Positions 1 through 12,000 of a DNA stretch of 64,000 nt are shown in pieces (positions within the stretch are counted from its first letter, which is position 1; each line of letters starts with the position of its first letter). Origin of the DNA: Neolentinus lepideus HHB14362 ss-1. Lineage: Eukaryota; Basidiomycota; Agaricomycetes; Gloeophyllales; Gloeophyllaceae. Both the position numbers and the translations under genes were made by a program. The notes under the pieces were generated by a model. It worked only from the letters and a program-made list of their open reading frames with translations. It ran no database searches and was not told the DNA's origin. The DNA is taken from contig KV425552.1 in the NCBI GenBank assembly GCA_001632425.1, positions 892,371 through 956,370 on the forward strand, in the 5' to 3' direction.

Positions 1-1901
1 GTTTGATTAAACATTGCACAATTCAAATTCTGAAGCCGAGGGATGAACAAATGCCAAAATAGGATCTGACGGAGATCTGACCTGACCGACTGTCTTCGTT
101 AGTTTGTCCATCGGACTGTCTGTTTGACTCCCCAGCTTCCCGGCGACCTGAGGGACCGTGGGTAGGATGATCACATCGTATGTCGCAAGTTTATCATCAT
201 AAGCATCTCTGAGCTTTCTGAGGAGGTTCTGCGTCTTGCCGTACAGCTGCGGGGCTGATCTATTGCTGTCGCCTGAAGATTAAAATACGAGCCACTTACG
301 GATGGCCACTTGTCCCAGCAATAGGCGCCATTGATAATGACATTGCTCGCGGTGGGCCACAGCTGCCCATGATCAGCACATGTTTTGATTTAATATGTTC
401 ATCACGAACCTTGTCCCATTTCTGCTGCGTCCAAGGTACGAACTTGTCTGTCAGCTCTGTCAAATATAGCTCTTTCCTAGAGGAAGCCATGCCCATCCTG
501 CTTAGGTACCCAGCCATGCGTCCGACAGTGAGGTGAAGGGCCGGACCCTCCTTGTGCATCGGAACAGATATCTCTTCGACTGTGGCGCCCAGTTCTCGGA
601 ACTTCATCGCGCTCTCGACGACCTTGGCCCGGACACGGGGGTCGATGCTAGACATGTCTAATCCTTCGCGCAGAAGTCCTATTTTCATTCCATCTAGGGG
701 CTTGTTACGCGTTGCGAGCAGATCATCAACGTATTTGGGCCCGTTCTTGGGAGAAGGACACCCAGTCCCTTGACGATCGTCGATGCCATCCGCGCCGGCT
801 ATGACTTGCAACATCAACGCATTGTCGAGGACAGTTCTTGTGATGGGGCCTAACAAAACTTGTGTTAACCTAGAGACCCGATGTGGCATGCTGAACTATT
901 TTCACCTGTATGATCGTTTGTACTCTCGTTAGAAGCGATCCCGGTGTACGGGACCAGACCAAAGGCTGTCAGGGCTGAGCACTTTTTATATCTCATGAAA
1001 CTAGACGAGTTGACACACTTGGCTTAAGACCGACACACCCGCAAAGAGCGGACGGCATACGGATACTGCCTCCCTGATCCGCACCGATAGCGAGGTCTAC
1101 ATGTCCTGCGGCTACAAGCGCAGCCGAGCCCGAAGACGAGCCCCCAGCGTTTCGACCGCGAGCGTAAGGATTATGCACTGGACCCGAGGCTGCGCTAAAA
1201 GAGGCGGAGAACGTGCACATATTCTCGCATACTGCTTGGCCGATGATAGTTGCGCCCGCTTCCAGGAGTCTGGTTACAATCTAGTGTGCGCTTCAGTGTG
1301 GTGTGTTCACCATGAGGCATAGGGCACTTGCCGTCGCATCTGTCTTGGGGATGTAGTTGGTGATTGCCTCTGTTCCCAACAAGCACGGTACGTCCGCCAC
1401 TCCAACACAGTCTTTCAGACACACTTTGCGACCAGCCAGTAGACCTTTGGTAGGTGCATCGGTCTTGACATCCTTTAAGGTATACCTGCAAGAAATATCA
1501 GATGACGTATGCTTTGAATGCCAATTCTGGAAAACCTCCAAGCCCACGCGCCCAGCTCGTTCTCTTCTTTCGAGGGGTAGTAGATATTCTGGCGAGGGAA
1601 CCTCTCACGGTTAGGAATAGGATAATAGTCATCCTCATCCAAAATGCTGACTGAATGATAAGACCAGAGAGCAAAAAGCGGGGAAAATTGCACCGACCGT
1701 TGGACAGAGTCGTGCATCGCCTGAAGGACCTTAAGGTAGTCCTCCTCCTCATCTTCCTTCACCTTGATTGGCCCAATTTTCGCCACAGTTTTCCGCAAGT
1801 CTTCCACCGTCACTGGGTTATCACTGCAAGCAAGTCTGGATACTCGTCGCTTGTGAAGAAAAAACTACTAACGTCGATATTTGAAGCGACACGACAGACA
1901 T
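1..1901 (-). CDS. Amidase-signature family enzyme (acetamidase-like), 3' end cut by window edge
   Basis: Predicted to hydrolyse a carboxamide to acid plus ammonia; the substrate cannot be read from sequence. The start chosen is the ATG at 1901-1899 ([10 protein letters not shown]), followed by a 49-nt GTTAGT..GCAG intron that joins in frame to [11 protein letters not shown]. Catalytic features are visible: the lysine segment [14 protein letters not shown] (about 1405-1450), the Gly/Ser loop GGSSSGSAA and the second serine region [11 protein letters not shown] (about 1060-1160). Later exons read [14 protein letters not shown], then after an intron [10 protein letters not shown], then a C-terminal half at about 860-300. 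The last readable piece, NLNCAMFNQ at 1-32, matches the place where fungal acetamidases have NTAxFNxTGHP, so the gene continues off the left edge. All three members of the Ser-Ser-Lys triad are present, so it looks functional. Family assignment is firm; the physiological substrate is unknown. Confidence 0.88.
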
Positions 1902-3712
1902 GACAACAGATATTATCCACGCGTTTCCTGGAAAAACTAGAGTTCCTGGTCCAGTTCGACCTCAAGAAGAGGTAGAGGTGAGGAGACACGAAGGCAGCGA
2001 TAAATATACTCGAGGAGTGTCCTCGAATATGCCTATCGCTGCCCTGGCTATAGCTGACTAACGTGGGGGGCATGGTAAACGCTGGCAAGTGATATATCTC
2101 GCCGACGGCATAACAGTTGCAAAAGCAATCGTGCCGGACGAATACCACACCTGCCTAATCAGGCAATGCACATAGATTTCTAGCGGTGGCTGTGGGCCTG
2201 TGGCGTTTAAGAAGAGTCCATCGTCAAGTTGACTATTTGCCGGCGGGGGTGGAAACCGAAGCCTTGAATAACCATCCCGTGATTGCAGCCCAGTCTTGTC
2301 TGATGATGCGCGTTTTTAAGAAGAGCAAGGGAGAGTGACAAGTTTTAGGAGACCCTCAAGGGCGTTGTGATGTTTGACGTAGATGGGTGAGTAGAATCTA
2401 CAAGCCGCGGTGCCCGGCTCTGCCATTAACACCGAGATTTGATGTATCGACCGATTTCTTTCTTTAGATCCGTATAGTCGATCGATTGACTCGGGGTATA
2501 TGAATATGTGGCCACGCGAGTCAATGCCACGCTACTTACTAGTACGCCCGACTCATTTGAAAAGACAATTTGCTGTTCACGCGGAATGGCCACACGTAAT
2601 TGTCAGTGGTCTTTTTACTTCATTGGATCATTCATCTTCTGCTAAGAAGGTTCCCCAGAAACGCGCAGACTAGATGCGGGACGCCGTTGGGAGGGATGAG
2701 AACGTTGGCCCTCGTCTCACCTTCCATATGGGTGTCAAGCACCAATCGCTTGCTGCTTCGAAGACTGGAAGTTTCGACGGTGGCGTTCGGGGAACAGGAC
2801 CGCTGGTCCCGCGCCGTCCTATCCAGCGTGACGATAGACCCACAAAGTTTCCAACTCGAGAAGTCGGCCTTGTCACTCACGGCCGCACGCTCGTCGGAAT
2901 CCCCATGTGAAGATGCGACCCTCGGGTAAGACGCACCCCCGACTTTGTCATCGGTCAGCTGAAGGGCGGACGTCGTCATGGCTTGCAAAGCTTCACGGCG
3001 TCTTCTGGTCGTATGTCTGTCAAGATGGACATGTACACTACCGACTCTGCACAAACGTTGGACACCAAAGGCGCTGGTGAACATGTGGCGCTGAGTTTAC
3101 TAGTGTAACACCGCGGTACTTCCGACCATTCCCATCTTGTGTCTCTGTCCATCACGACGTCTGCGGGCTATACTTGCACTAGTGCTTACAGTGCCCTGTA
3201 GGCCCATACACTCGGTCACATACGCAGGCGCTACCTTACTCGGCCCCGATAGACAAGTCGGCGCATCTTGTTATATGCGACCCAGAGCTCATCGGCTATG
3301 TTCTCCGATTGCCTACGGGTTGCAGGGTACGGCACTTACAATGATAGTCAAGTGCAAAATCTAGTGACTTGTGATTCTCCGAGTCTCAAGGTTCATCTGG
3401 ATTCTCTTCCCGAAGGTCGGCAAGTCCATCATAGGCGCTTAGAGAGCTCCATACCACAGGGGAGGAACCTTTCATCCGAAATAGAGCCATTTCCTCACAC
3501 CAAGAAGCACGAATTGTTGATGACAATAGAGAGAACAAACAACTATCACACGTTCCATTCGATTCCGAATCCAGTCTACGTATGACAAAACAAAAAAACA
3601 ATTGAAGACGCGCACGAATCCCACTCCACTTCACACCGGGTACCCGTCTAGCTGGAGTCTGGCCGTTTCCCCATCGCGGCTCTGTTAATCATCCATCCTT
3701 TTTTCGCTATCT
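1902..3712. other. Intergenic stretch, no gene supported
   Basis: About 1.8 kb separating the amidase start from the allantoinase stop. Several short open frames on both strands at 2600-3585 carry no recognisable domain and do not splice into a convincing product. The part next to the amidase should hold its promoter; CGATAAA near 2000 and TTATCC near 1915 fit the loose GATA-factor consensus, but isolated sites of this kind occur often by chance. Confidence 0.5.
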
Positions 3713-5381
3713 TCAGAACGGCTTATCGAATACCGGCGCAAACTTCACCTCCTCAGGGTTGTACGGGAACTGATTCCACCAATCAGCCATCTCACCCCAA
3801 AACAAACCGTTTTCGGCAGAAGGAACATACCTTCTTTGTCCAGTGCTCGGCAATCTGGCTGCGGGTTGTGACCCAGACGCCCTCCTTCTTGCTGATGTAC
3901 TCTACGAATTTTTTCAGCGCAGGGAACCGCCCGGGTTTGCCCACACTACACCCCAGGGGTAAAGTCAGTTTAACAAAGGATGAAGATGGAGGGGAAGGAG
4001 ACGGACATGCGGCAGTGGAGACCGATTGACATCATCTTGCCGCCCTCCTCTAACAGAAAGCATCAGGATCAAGGTTGTTAGACGCTAACGTGTCAAATAA
4101 GGTTGGTGCCAACCATAAAGCGTATCGAACGCGTTGACGAGGTGCTGCAGGAACCCGTCGGTGCTGGTCCACCCAGGCGGTGTGTGGAACTTGAAGTCGT
4201 TGTTGTCGTACGCTGTCAGCATCTTTCTCAATAATTTATGCGACAGGTAGGTGCGAGATGTAGGACGCACAGTATGGAATCATCAGGAGGCCCTCAGACT
4301 TGGCGCCACCCGGATAAGGGATCCAGTATGGAAGGTCGTCCGCATCTGTCAAAGTGAGTCATCAGTCTTGTGATTAGATTTGACTTTGGCCCAAGATATG
4401 ACCAGGTGCGAAGATGAAGGACTGACATGAATCGGACTGCCACTTCAATGGAATACCCATTTCCTTGTGGACTTGCGCGATCAATGAACGTGACTTGGTC
4501 CTAATTTAGCGGACGTGAAGGTGTGTGTGAATATTCGGTTGCGCAGGCGTAGGAGGACAGTGAGTGGGAAATAGTGGGGCGGTGAAGTGGGACTTACGAC
4601 GGCCGTCCGAGGTACCACCCTGCAGGGGGTTTGCCGGAGGGCGCGCACTTCTGGATAGCCTCGATCCCCCGACGCACGAGCTGCTTCTCTGCTTCTTCGT
4701 TGCCTTCGTAGTCGGTGTGTTCGATCCAGCTGCGCGAAGATAAAATAAGAGTCAATGGTTAAAGGATGTCGAGGAGGGAAAGAAGGAGGCACCGATAGCC
4801 GTGCATCGCGAGCTCGTGCCCGTGCTTCTCGAACTCGGGCGCTGCGATCGGGTTCACTTCGAGCGCCCGCCCGACGGCGTAGATGGTGATCTTCATATCG
4901 TGTTTGTCGAAGAGATTCCTTGTGTTAATTTTCTATGGTTAGCAATTGAACAGGTGAGTGGCGGTGACCCAATTGGCGCACATTATCCGCCATACACCGG
5001 CGCGGCTGCCGTATTCAAACTGGGACTCCATGGTCCAGTCTCTCTGGCTGATATATGTTGAGCGGTGAGAATTAGCTTGAGTACGAATGGTGCGTGGATT
5101 AAAGCTTACCCGTTGGACATCGGGACGGTGCCAAATTTCTCGCCGAGGATAGATTCAGTGCGAGAATCTCCGTTCAATGGGGTGTACTGAAACCAGGGAT
5201 AAATTTTAGCAGAGACAAACACCGTGCATATTATACTCACCTCTCCACCTTCTTCATAATTGAGCACGAAGGAAACAGCGATGCGTGCGCCGTTGGGCCA
5301 CTCGGCGTTGGGGGGATTGCGCCCGTAGCCTGTAAAGTCGCGAAGAGGGTTGTCGAGGGAGTTGAGTTGCTCTGTAGACAT
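3713..5381 (-). CDS. PuuE-type allantoinase (polysaccharide-deacetylase fold)
   Basis: Likely hydrolyses allantoin to allantoate in purine breakdown. The protein starts MSTEQLNSLDNPLRD and runs into FTGYGRNPPNAEWPNGARIA and VLNYEEGGE, the N-terminal signature of the PuuE branch of the CE4 fold. Spliced exons then give MESQFEYGSRAGVWRI (about 5030-4985), NLFDKHDMKITIYAVGRAL, HGHELAMHGYR, AGWYLGRPS, DNNDFKFHTPPGW, FDTLYEEGGKMMSIGLHCR, and finally GKPGRFPALKKFVEYI..GVWVTTRSQIAEHW. The last exon reads WWNQFPYNPEEVKFAPVF before TGA at 3715-3713. These blocks occur in the order and spacing known for PuuE. Fungal members are often annotated only as 'polysaccharide deacetylase', but the YEEGGE and SIGLHCR blocks distinguish this branch from chitin deacetylases. 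It is divergent from a transporter gene 618 bp away, which supports a role in uptake and breakdown of purine-derived nitrogen. Confidence 0.87.
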
Positions 5382-5512
5382 GTTGTGATACTGGTAGAGA
5401 GTAGAAACGCTCGTTGGACATATTTAACAGTTGTGTCTGAGAATATCCGTGTTACAATGACGGACCGAGTACTGGCCATCTTGCCGACGGAAGAGAGGAT
5501 GCCAATGGCAAA

Positions 5513-5547
5513 GATAAGAAGAGGACTAGAGTTGCCACCTGCTTATC
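5513..5547. promoter_or_regulatory. Paired GATA sites (candidate nitrogen-regulator binding site)
   Basis: GATAAG at 5513-5518 and its inverted form CTTATC at 5542-5547 are separated by 23 bp. Fungal nitrogen regulators of the AreA/Nit2 type bind GATA cores and prefer two sites within about 30 bp. Position in a divergent allantoinase/permease promoter fits nitrogen-catabolite control. Two hexamers can occur by chance, so this is suggestive only. Confidence 0.5.
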
Positions 5548-5955
5548 TTAGGGTGGACGAAGCGCTGGACCGCCGTGGGTTCTGTGGCCCGCAGCCGTTT
5601 GCGCCACCGAGGATGTGGCTGAAGTGGCTGAGATCTGTGGCCAGATTCACGGCACCGCCATGTCAGGAACCGCCAACGATCGCATCAGGCACGCTCTCGG
5701 TCGATCGCCTGACAGGCTTCCTCATTCGGAAAGGTCCCGTATGCGCACTCTTATGTAAACAACTCTCTTTCCATGTCTCTGCCTGGCCACATCCCTGCCT
5801 GACCTTCTCCTGCCACACCGCGCCCTCCATTCCGTCCCTCTACCGTCTCTTCCATCTTTCTTACTCGGCGTCCGCCCGACAAGCCCGACCCCCGTACGCC
5901 ACCAACATATTTTTGTAGCCAGACTTAACCCTATTTGTGCTGCATCATTCCGCCT

Positions 5956-5962
5956 TATAAAA
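5956..5962 (+). promoter_or_regulatory. TATA box of the permease gene
   Basis: TATAAAA lies 38-44 bp upstream of the permease ATG at 6000, implying a very short 5' leader. Confidence 0.6.
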
Positions 5963-5999
5963 GGCTTCTTCATTGGCGAGCTGGGGTCAGAGGACCGCC

Positions 6000-8661
6000 A
6001 TGAAGTCCTTACGCGATGTCCGGTCGGTCTTGCGTGCGCTGGAAACGTCGTACGTTGTCGACTTGCGTTCTTAGTCAGGGTAGACAATAATAACCTCCTG
6101 ATCGCACAGTGGGTCGGAGGAGTTCCGCGGTCGCCACCAATGGAGCAACAAAGGTGTTTTACATCCATTCAGTCGTCTGTGGATCGTTTGCTGAAGCCGA
6201 TGGCGCAGACCTCGACCCAACCCCGGTCAGCGAGCGAAAATGGACTAAATGGGACTACATGGCCTTGTGGTGTGTGTCATCGCGCGCAGCACACGATTGC
6301 TGTCACATGCTGAAATCGCGTTGTTGAGGTGGGGTTCGTCCTTTAACGCCAATGCATGGGCTGCCGCCAGCTCCCTTGTCGCGGTTGGCCTTAGTTTCAG
6401 CCAGGCTATGGCTGTCAATATCATCGGTGCCTCCATATCTTCCGTCGCGACCGTCGCTAACGCACGCCAAGGTGCAATTTATCATATCGGTGAATACGCA
6501 CCCCCAACTTGAGCATGAGCTATTGATGCCGATGATTGACGTCTATTCTAGGTTATCCCATCACGATTAGATCACAAATGGGGGTATGGGGAGGCTATTT
6601 CTTCGTCTTTTTGCGAGCGATAGTCGCTATTGTTTGGTATGTTTACTTCCCAAGTCACATGAAACTTGAAATAACCGTGTATAGGTACGGCATCCAAGCA
6701 TACTATACCGGTCTCTTGTTCAGCGTCGCATTGCGGTGCATGTACGTGTATGTCTTCATTGTCGTGTATCTCCACTCAGGTTTTCGTCCAGCTTTGGTCA
6801 CAGATGGACAGACATCAAACCATTTCCAACTAGTGCAGACATCACATCGTACGATTTTACGGCATTTATCATAATATGTAAACTATGTTTCCCTCGGTTT
6901 ATGACTCCAGTACTCATACCAGGTTCACCAGACCTATTACAGCTACCTCTGGTACGTCCACAATGCAGTGTCTATTTTGCTCCCACTCACTTCCTTGGCT
7001 ATGAATGGCAGATGTTCGTCCACCCCTCGAACATCCGCCGCGCCTTCGAAATCAAAGCCTTCATCCTCCCGCCGACCGCGATGGGCCTGACTGTGTGGGC
7101 GTGCGTCAAGGCGGGCGGGTTCAGCAAGTTCGACCTGGCGACCAAGACGACTGTGAGCGGCGCGGCCCTAGGCTGGGCCTGGATGAGCGGTATCAATACA
7201 GTTATCAGTGCCGTAAGTGCACCTTATCCTTTCATTTTATACATCCGAGAGAAGTTAATTTCGGTGGCTTTGACTCGTGGGTGGGGTGCGCAGGTGTCAC
7301 CGATGATGATAAATCAGCCTGATTTGGCTAGGTACTCTAGAAGACCGGAGGAGGCGGGGTCTTGGCAGGTTGGTGGATTTTGCAGCAGTGGTGCATTACT
7401 AACACGATCCATGAAGGGATATGCAATGTTTATTTGCAAGAATCTCATTTCTTTTGTGGGCTTTTTTTCACTGTTCATAAAACATGCTGATCGAAAAACT
7501 TGTACATAGATGTCAATAGCAACGACCTCTGCACTAAAGGTCCTGTACGGTGGAGACCCCGCATGGAACCTGTGGGACCAGCTTGACATGATCCTGAACC
7601 ACAACTGGACGCCCCTCGCACGCTTCGCCGTGTTCCTCGTTGCCATGTCCTTCGCCTTTGCCACCATCCTCACGAACATCAGCGCCAACTCCATTCCCTT
7701 TGGCGCCGATATATCTGGCGTCGCGCCGAGGTGGCTGACGATCCGCCGCGGGCAGGTTCTGTGCTGGGTGCTCGGCCTCGCGATTGTGCCCTGGAAGTTT
7801 TTGGTGGATGCGGCCAAGTTTATTACTTTCTTGGGTAGTTATACGATATTGATGGGCGCGGTCATTGGGGTCGTGCTGTGTGATTTTTATGTAGTGAGGA
7901 AGGGGAATATTCACGTTCCTTCTTGCTAGTGAGTGCCGCTTTTCGCAAGTGTGTTTTGTACTGACTATATCTGCACACAGTGATGGTAGCAAAGACGGGC
8001 TGTATTACTTCACAAGGGGTGTCAACTGGCGAGGCTGCTGTATGTCTTCTATCAATCATGTCGGTCCTGTTTTGGAACTGACTGATACGTCTGATAAACA
8101 GTTGCGTGGCTATGCGGATTCATCATGCCCTTTCCCGGACTCATTGGAAGCTATGACGTGTCTGCCGTCAACGCTGCGGCGGTCGACATGGTCTGTGTCT
8201 CCGTCAACACCGCCTTAAATAACCACTCACTTCCATTTAGTATCAACTCGGGTGGCTCCTCAGCGTGGCCATCTCCTTCAGCGTGCATCTCGTCCTGAAT
8301 CTTCTGTGAGCTCCTTCCCCTCCCTTCTCCGATGCGGAGTGGAGTCATGGCCTTCTCACCATCTCGCAGATTTCCCGTGCCAGTGTACCCGAAGAAGTAT
8401 CAGCACATGCCTGTGACATGGGAATACCTGGGCGACCAGACCCGGAACGGGCTCTTTGATGACGAACACTGGGCCGGGCCCGGCGAGCCGGTGCTCTCCG
8501 TCGTCGAAGCTGGAAGTGGTTCCAGCACGCATACCCACACCGAGGAGAAGGAGTGTCCGAGCGAGAAGGCATGCAGCGGGAAGGCATGCAGTGAGAAGGA
8601 TTCTGTCCACCGCCTGCAGACTGATTCGGACATGCCAGTGCAGGCGCTGGATTTTAGGTAA
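6000..8661 (+). CDS. NCS1-family nucleobase/allantoin permease
   Basis: A multi-pass plasma-membrane symporter of the nucleobase-cation-symporter-1 family (fungal Dal4/Fur/Fui type). First exon MKSLRDVRSVLRALET ends at a GTACGT donor. Downstream exons give LDPTPVSERKWTKWDYMALW, joined to WGSSFNANAWAAASSL (transmembrane helix 1 region), then GLSFSQAMAVNIIGAS, GYPITIRSQMGVWGGYFFVF, YGIQAYYTG, and SYDFTAFIIIYLLQLPL spliced to MFVHPSNIRRAF; the last join restores the family's FxFMFVHP motif. Then come FILPPTAMGLTVWACVKAGG, TVSGAALGWAWMSGINTVIS, NQPDLARYSRRP, NSIPFGADISGVAPRW, IRRGQVLCWVLGLAIVPWKF, GSYTILMGAVIGVVLCDFY and DGLYYFTRGVNWR. The hydrophilic C-tail ends VQALDFR. The gene has many short introns. 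Head-to-head pairing with an allantoinase suggests allantoin or a related purine product as cargo; sequence alone does not settle it. Confidence 0.92.
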
Positions 8662-9020
8662 CCACTATCTCTCTACTCATACTCTTGTTTTCTGCTTTCG
8701 TCGCTTTCGTGATGTATTTGATGACTCCTTGCACGCTCACGATGGCCATACTTAACTAACGGAGGTAGATGTGTATGTACAGTAATTCATGCTAGTAATC
8801 TCTCGTAGAGCTCCATATTCCCCCGATTTATGTACATGGTATCCTTGGATCGGATTTTTTTTGCAGTGATAGACTAGTCGCTATCCGATGCTCGTATTGT
8901 TATTCGCTTGTAGCGCTCCTAACCCGGTCCGGGTTCAAATAGTAGAATTTTAGATGACTGAGTGAGAGTTATGGTGACATTGCGGTACGACGACAAAGGT
9001 AGTCCACAAGATCCAATACG
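8662..9020. other. Convergent 3' intergenic region
   Basis: 359 bp between the permease stop (plus) and the MAK21 stop (minus), so both 3' UTRs lie here. GGGTTCAAAT near 8930 resembles a tRNA B box, but no A box or cloverleaf can be built around it. Confidence 0.5.
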
Positions 9021-12000
9021 TCAAATATTGTCCTCTGGTCCCTCCTCGATCATCTTCTGGTAGTCATCGTAGCTCGCAAACGTAGGCAGTCTCTTCAGTT
9101 TCTTCTTCCGCCGCCCTTCGTCTTTATCCTGGTATTTCCGCTTCTTATTCGAGGCACGTGAGAGGCCTTCCCACTCTTCGCCCTCGGACTCATCGTTAGA
9201 GCCGTCATACGCGATGAGACCATCAGGTACGTCGGCGTCGAGGTCGATGAGATCCTCCGCATCAGATGCTTCTGCCATTGAGAAAGCGTCGTCCTCGCCT
9301 TCTTGTTCCCCGTCTTCATCTTCTTCCGAGGCCTGATCATCATCATCCAGGCCAGAAGGCACTTCGTCTTCATCGTCATCCAGACCCGAAGGTACCTCGT
9401 CTTCGCTGTCTTCCATGACGTCCATGGCGGCCATGTCGTCCATATTTTTCATGGATGCCTTCATCGCCTAATGCAGGAACATCGTGTCAGTTCATCGGTT
9501 ACGATTTTCGAGGGCAGGACAACGAACCTTCCAGATCTCCGCCTCGTCGGCATCACTATCGTCGAAATGGGACCGGGCATCTTCGTCTTCGTCTTCGTCC
9601 TGATCCCGACCCTCTCCTTCCTCTTCCTCATCTTCACTCGACTCCACACCCTCCTCTTCCTCCTCCTCCTCCTCCTCCTCGGCGTCATCTCCACCCTCAT
9701 CCCCCTCCCCTCCCTTCCGCTTCGCCTTCTTCGTCTTCCTCTGCTGCTCCTTCTTATCTTTCTCATTGAAATACTTATGGAAGAACATCTACCACGCGCC
9801 CACGTCCCATCAGCACCCCTCATACCGATTCAACCAGACTTTGCACCTACCTGATCCACCGGCACCCTATTCACTGCCCTCTTCCACCACCCCTCATCCC
9901 TCACTGTCTCCTCCTCGCGGTGCCCCCTCAACTTCCTCACACCCGTCCCATCGGCTGCAGCGGGCTGCATCACGCTGCCTCCATTCGCCATCCCCAACCC
10001 CTCGTCGCCCTGAGTTTTCGCTTTCTTAGGGTTCTTATACACAAAGCGGTCGAGGAAGTGCGTTAGAGAGTTGAGCGAGAGGTCAGCCGATGAGGTGATC
10101 GGCTGCGAGTGTAAAAGCTGGCGTGCGTGCAGTGAGACGGTGGGGTGGTAGTGGCTGAGCATCGGGACCTGACAAACCGTCAATCCATTCTTAGCAGTAT
10201 GTTTTGAGACGGAAGGATAAGATATACGCACGAGCTCCCACATGGGCGTCACCCCCGCATGCGCATACCGCGGGTCCCTCTTCTTCGGATCATACTCTTC
10301 CTCCCCGTCTTTCGCTTTCGGTGGCTCACTGACCATAGCGCGCAGGCCCGGGACCGTGTTGAACAACTGTCCAAGAACATTTCACCGACGCTCATCCCGA
10401 TTATAGACAGAATACTCACCTCGCCTAGCAGCCACATCCCACCCACCACCACCTCGGAACTGCTACTCACGCCTCCGCTCAGCAGGATCTGCACGAGCCT
10501 CCTTACCACCGCTTTCACCCTCTCGTTCTCCCCCTTCTCCTTCCCCTTGCCAACATCTAACTTGAGGGCCTTGAGGAGGAGGTTCAAGTACATCGCGTGC
10601 TTCGCCGTGTCCGCCAGCCGCGAATCCAGGAGCGTGCCGTATAGAGTGCGGTAGAACCTATCTGTGATACTCGCTGCGAGCGCCGTGGTGTTGGCGGAGG
10701 AAGGAGCAGTGGAGGTTGAGGCGGCGGAAGATGACGGAGAAGAAGAAGAGAAAGTAGTGGTAATTTGCAGCAGGAGAGTCAGCGCTTGGAGGGAAGTAGA
10801 AAACGTCGCGGTGTGCGTGATACGGAATAAAGTGTCGATGTGGGCTGTGAAGCTGATGTCCGCGTATTAGTAGGTAGCGGAGAGGGTTATATAAGCATAA
10901 GTAGAGATAACGCACCTAACATCCGATAGCCCAAGATGCGCGTAGGGCAGCGCCCTATTCACTCCAGTGAGGACCTGGCTCACAAGCTTCGAGTTTGCAT
11001 CTTCCATCTCCGCGAAGCCCCCCATGTCGCTCTCCTTTCCTTTTCCCCCCTTTCCATTTCCCTTCCCACCTTTATATTTGTGCTTCCCCTTCTCTCCCTC
11101 CGCATCCTCCTTCTCACCCTTCTCACCGTCTTCGTCTCCCCCGCCCGCCCGCCCTACCACACCCTCAAAGATCTTAAAATACACGTCTACGAGCGTGCGC
11201 GCGACAGCCCTGTCCGCCTCCGCATGTGAGAGGACAACCTGGTTCAGCGTGACTGCGCCGTAATATAGTGCATGCACGTTCCACTCCGCTCCCTTCCCGG
11301 CCCCACCTTTCGCGTCGGAGAACCTTACGTGTGTGTTGGTAACTGGAGGCCGGAACATCAGCGCCGCGACCTCGCGCACGACGATGCCTTTCATCGCCGG
11401 GTGGGTCTGCAGGAGCTGCAGGAGGTGGTGCGACGCGCGCGAGGGCACCTGCTTCGTCGGGTCGCCCTGTCCGCACAGTCAGCACTTCGCCTTGTCCCCG
11501 AGGAAAAGCAAAGCTGCTCACAAGTTTGTTCACGATCAGCCTGAGGAGATTCTGCTCCTGTTCGGGCTTGTCCCGCAGTAGCGTGTGCACGAAGCTCAGC
11601 GCCTGCGTGCGCGGGTAGGGGAGCGGGTCGAGTGTAAGCGCTTCGAGGAGCTGGAGGAAGGAGAAGAAGAATTTTTTGAGGAAGTCTTCGAAGTGCCAGA
11701 CGAGGAGGTGCGTGGGGGTCACGGAGGGGTGAAGGAGGGGCTGGTCGCGGAAGTACCTGGTTGTCCGCAGACATCATTAGTTTAACAAGGAATGAGTAGG
11801 GTGTAATTAGGCTTGGAGCGTGAGGGGTAGAAAGGGAGTGAGTGGAGAATAAGCACGCACTTGAGTTTCCTGTCAGGCGCCCCGCCCCCGACCCACCAGT
11901 CCACCAGACATCTGCACGCCTTCAACCGTTCATCCCGTCCTCCGCCCTTATTTGCCATGCCTTTAAGGGTCTCCAGAGCCTTCACGTTATGAATCGGACT

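Larger units (their letters stand above)
5382..5999. promoter_or_regulatory. Shared divergent promoter of allantoinase and permease
   Basis: 618 bp lie between the two divergent start codons. It holds a close pair of GATA-factor sites in the middle and a TATA box on the permease side. No clear TATA box is seen for the allantoinase. The open frames in this interval show no homology that I recognise and read like promoter DNA. Confidence 0.6.

Noticed and set aside
2632..3084. 150-codon minus-strand frame in the amidase-allantoinase gap
   Set aside because: No recognisable domain, competing frames on the other strand, and no splice partners.
8900..8960. Possible tRNA because of GGGTTCAAAT
   Set aside because: The B-box-like string lacks its final CC, and no A box or acceptor stem can be paired at suitable distance.
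9303..9854. Hydrophobic, helix-rich plus-strand frame over the MAK21 3' end
   Set aside because: It is the complement of the Glu/Asp-rich MAK21 tail, which turns acidic codons into Phe/Leu/Ile codons and mimics membrane segments.
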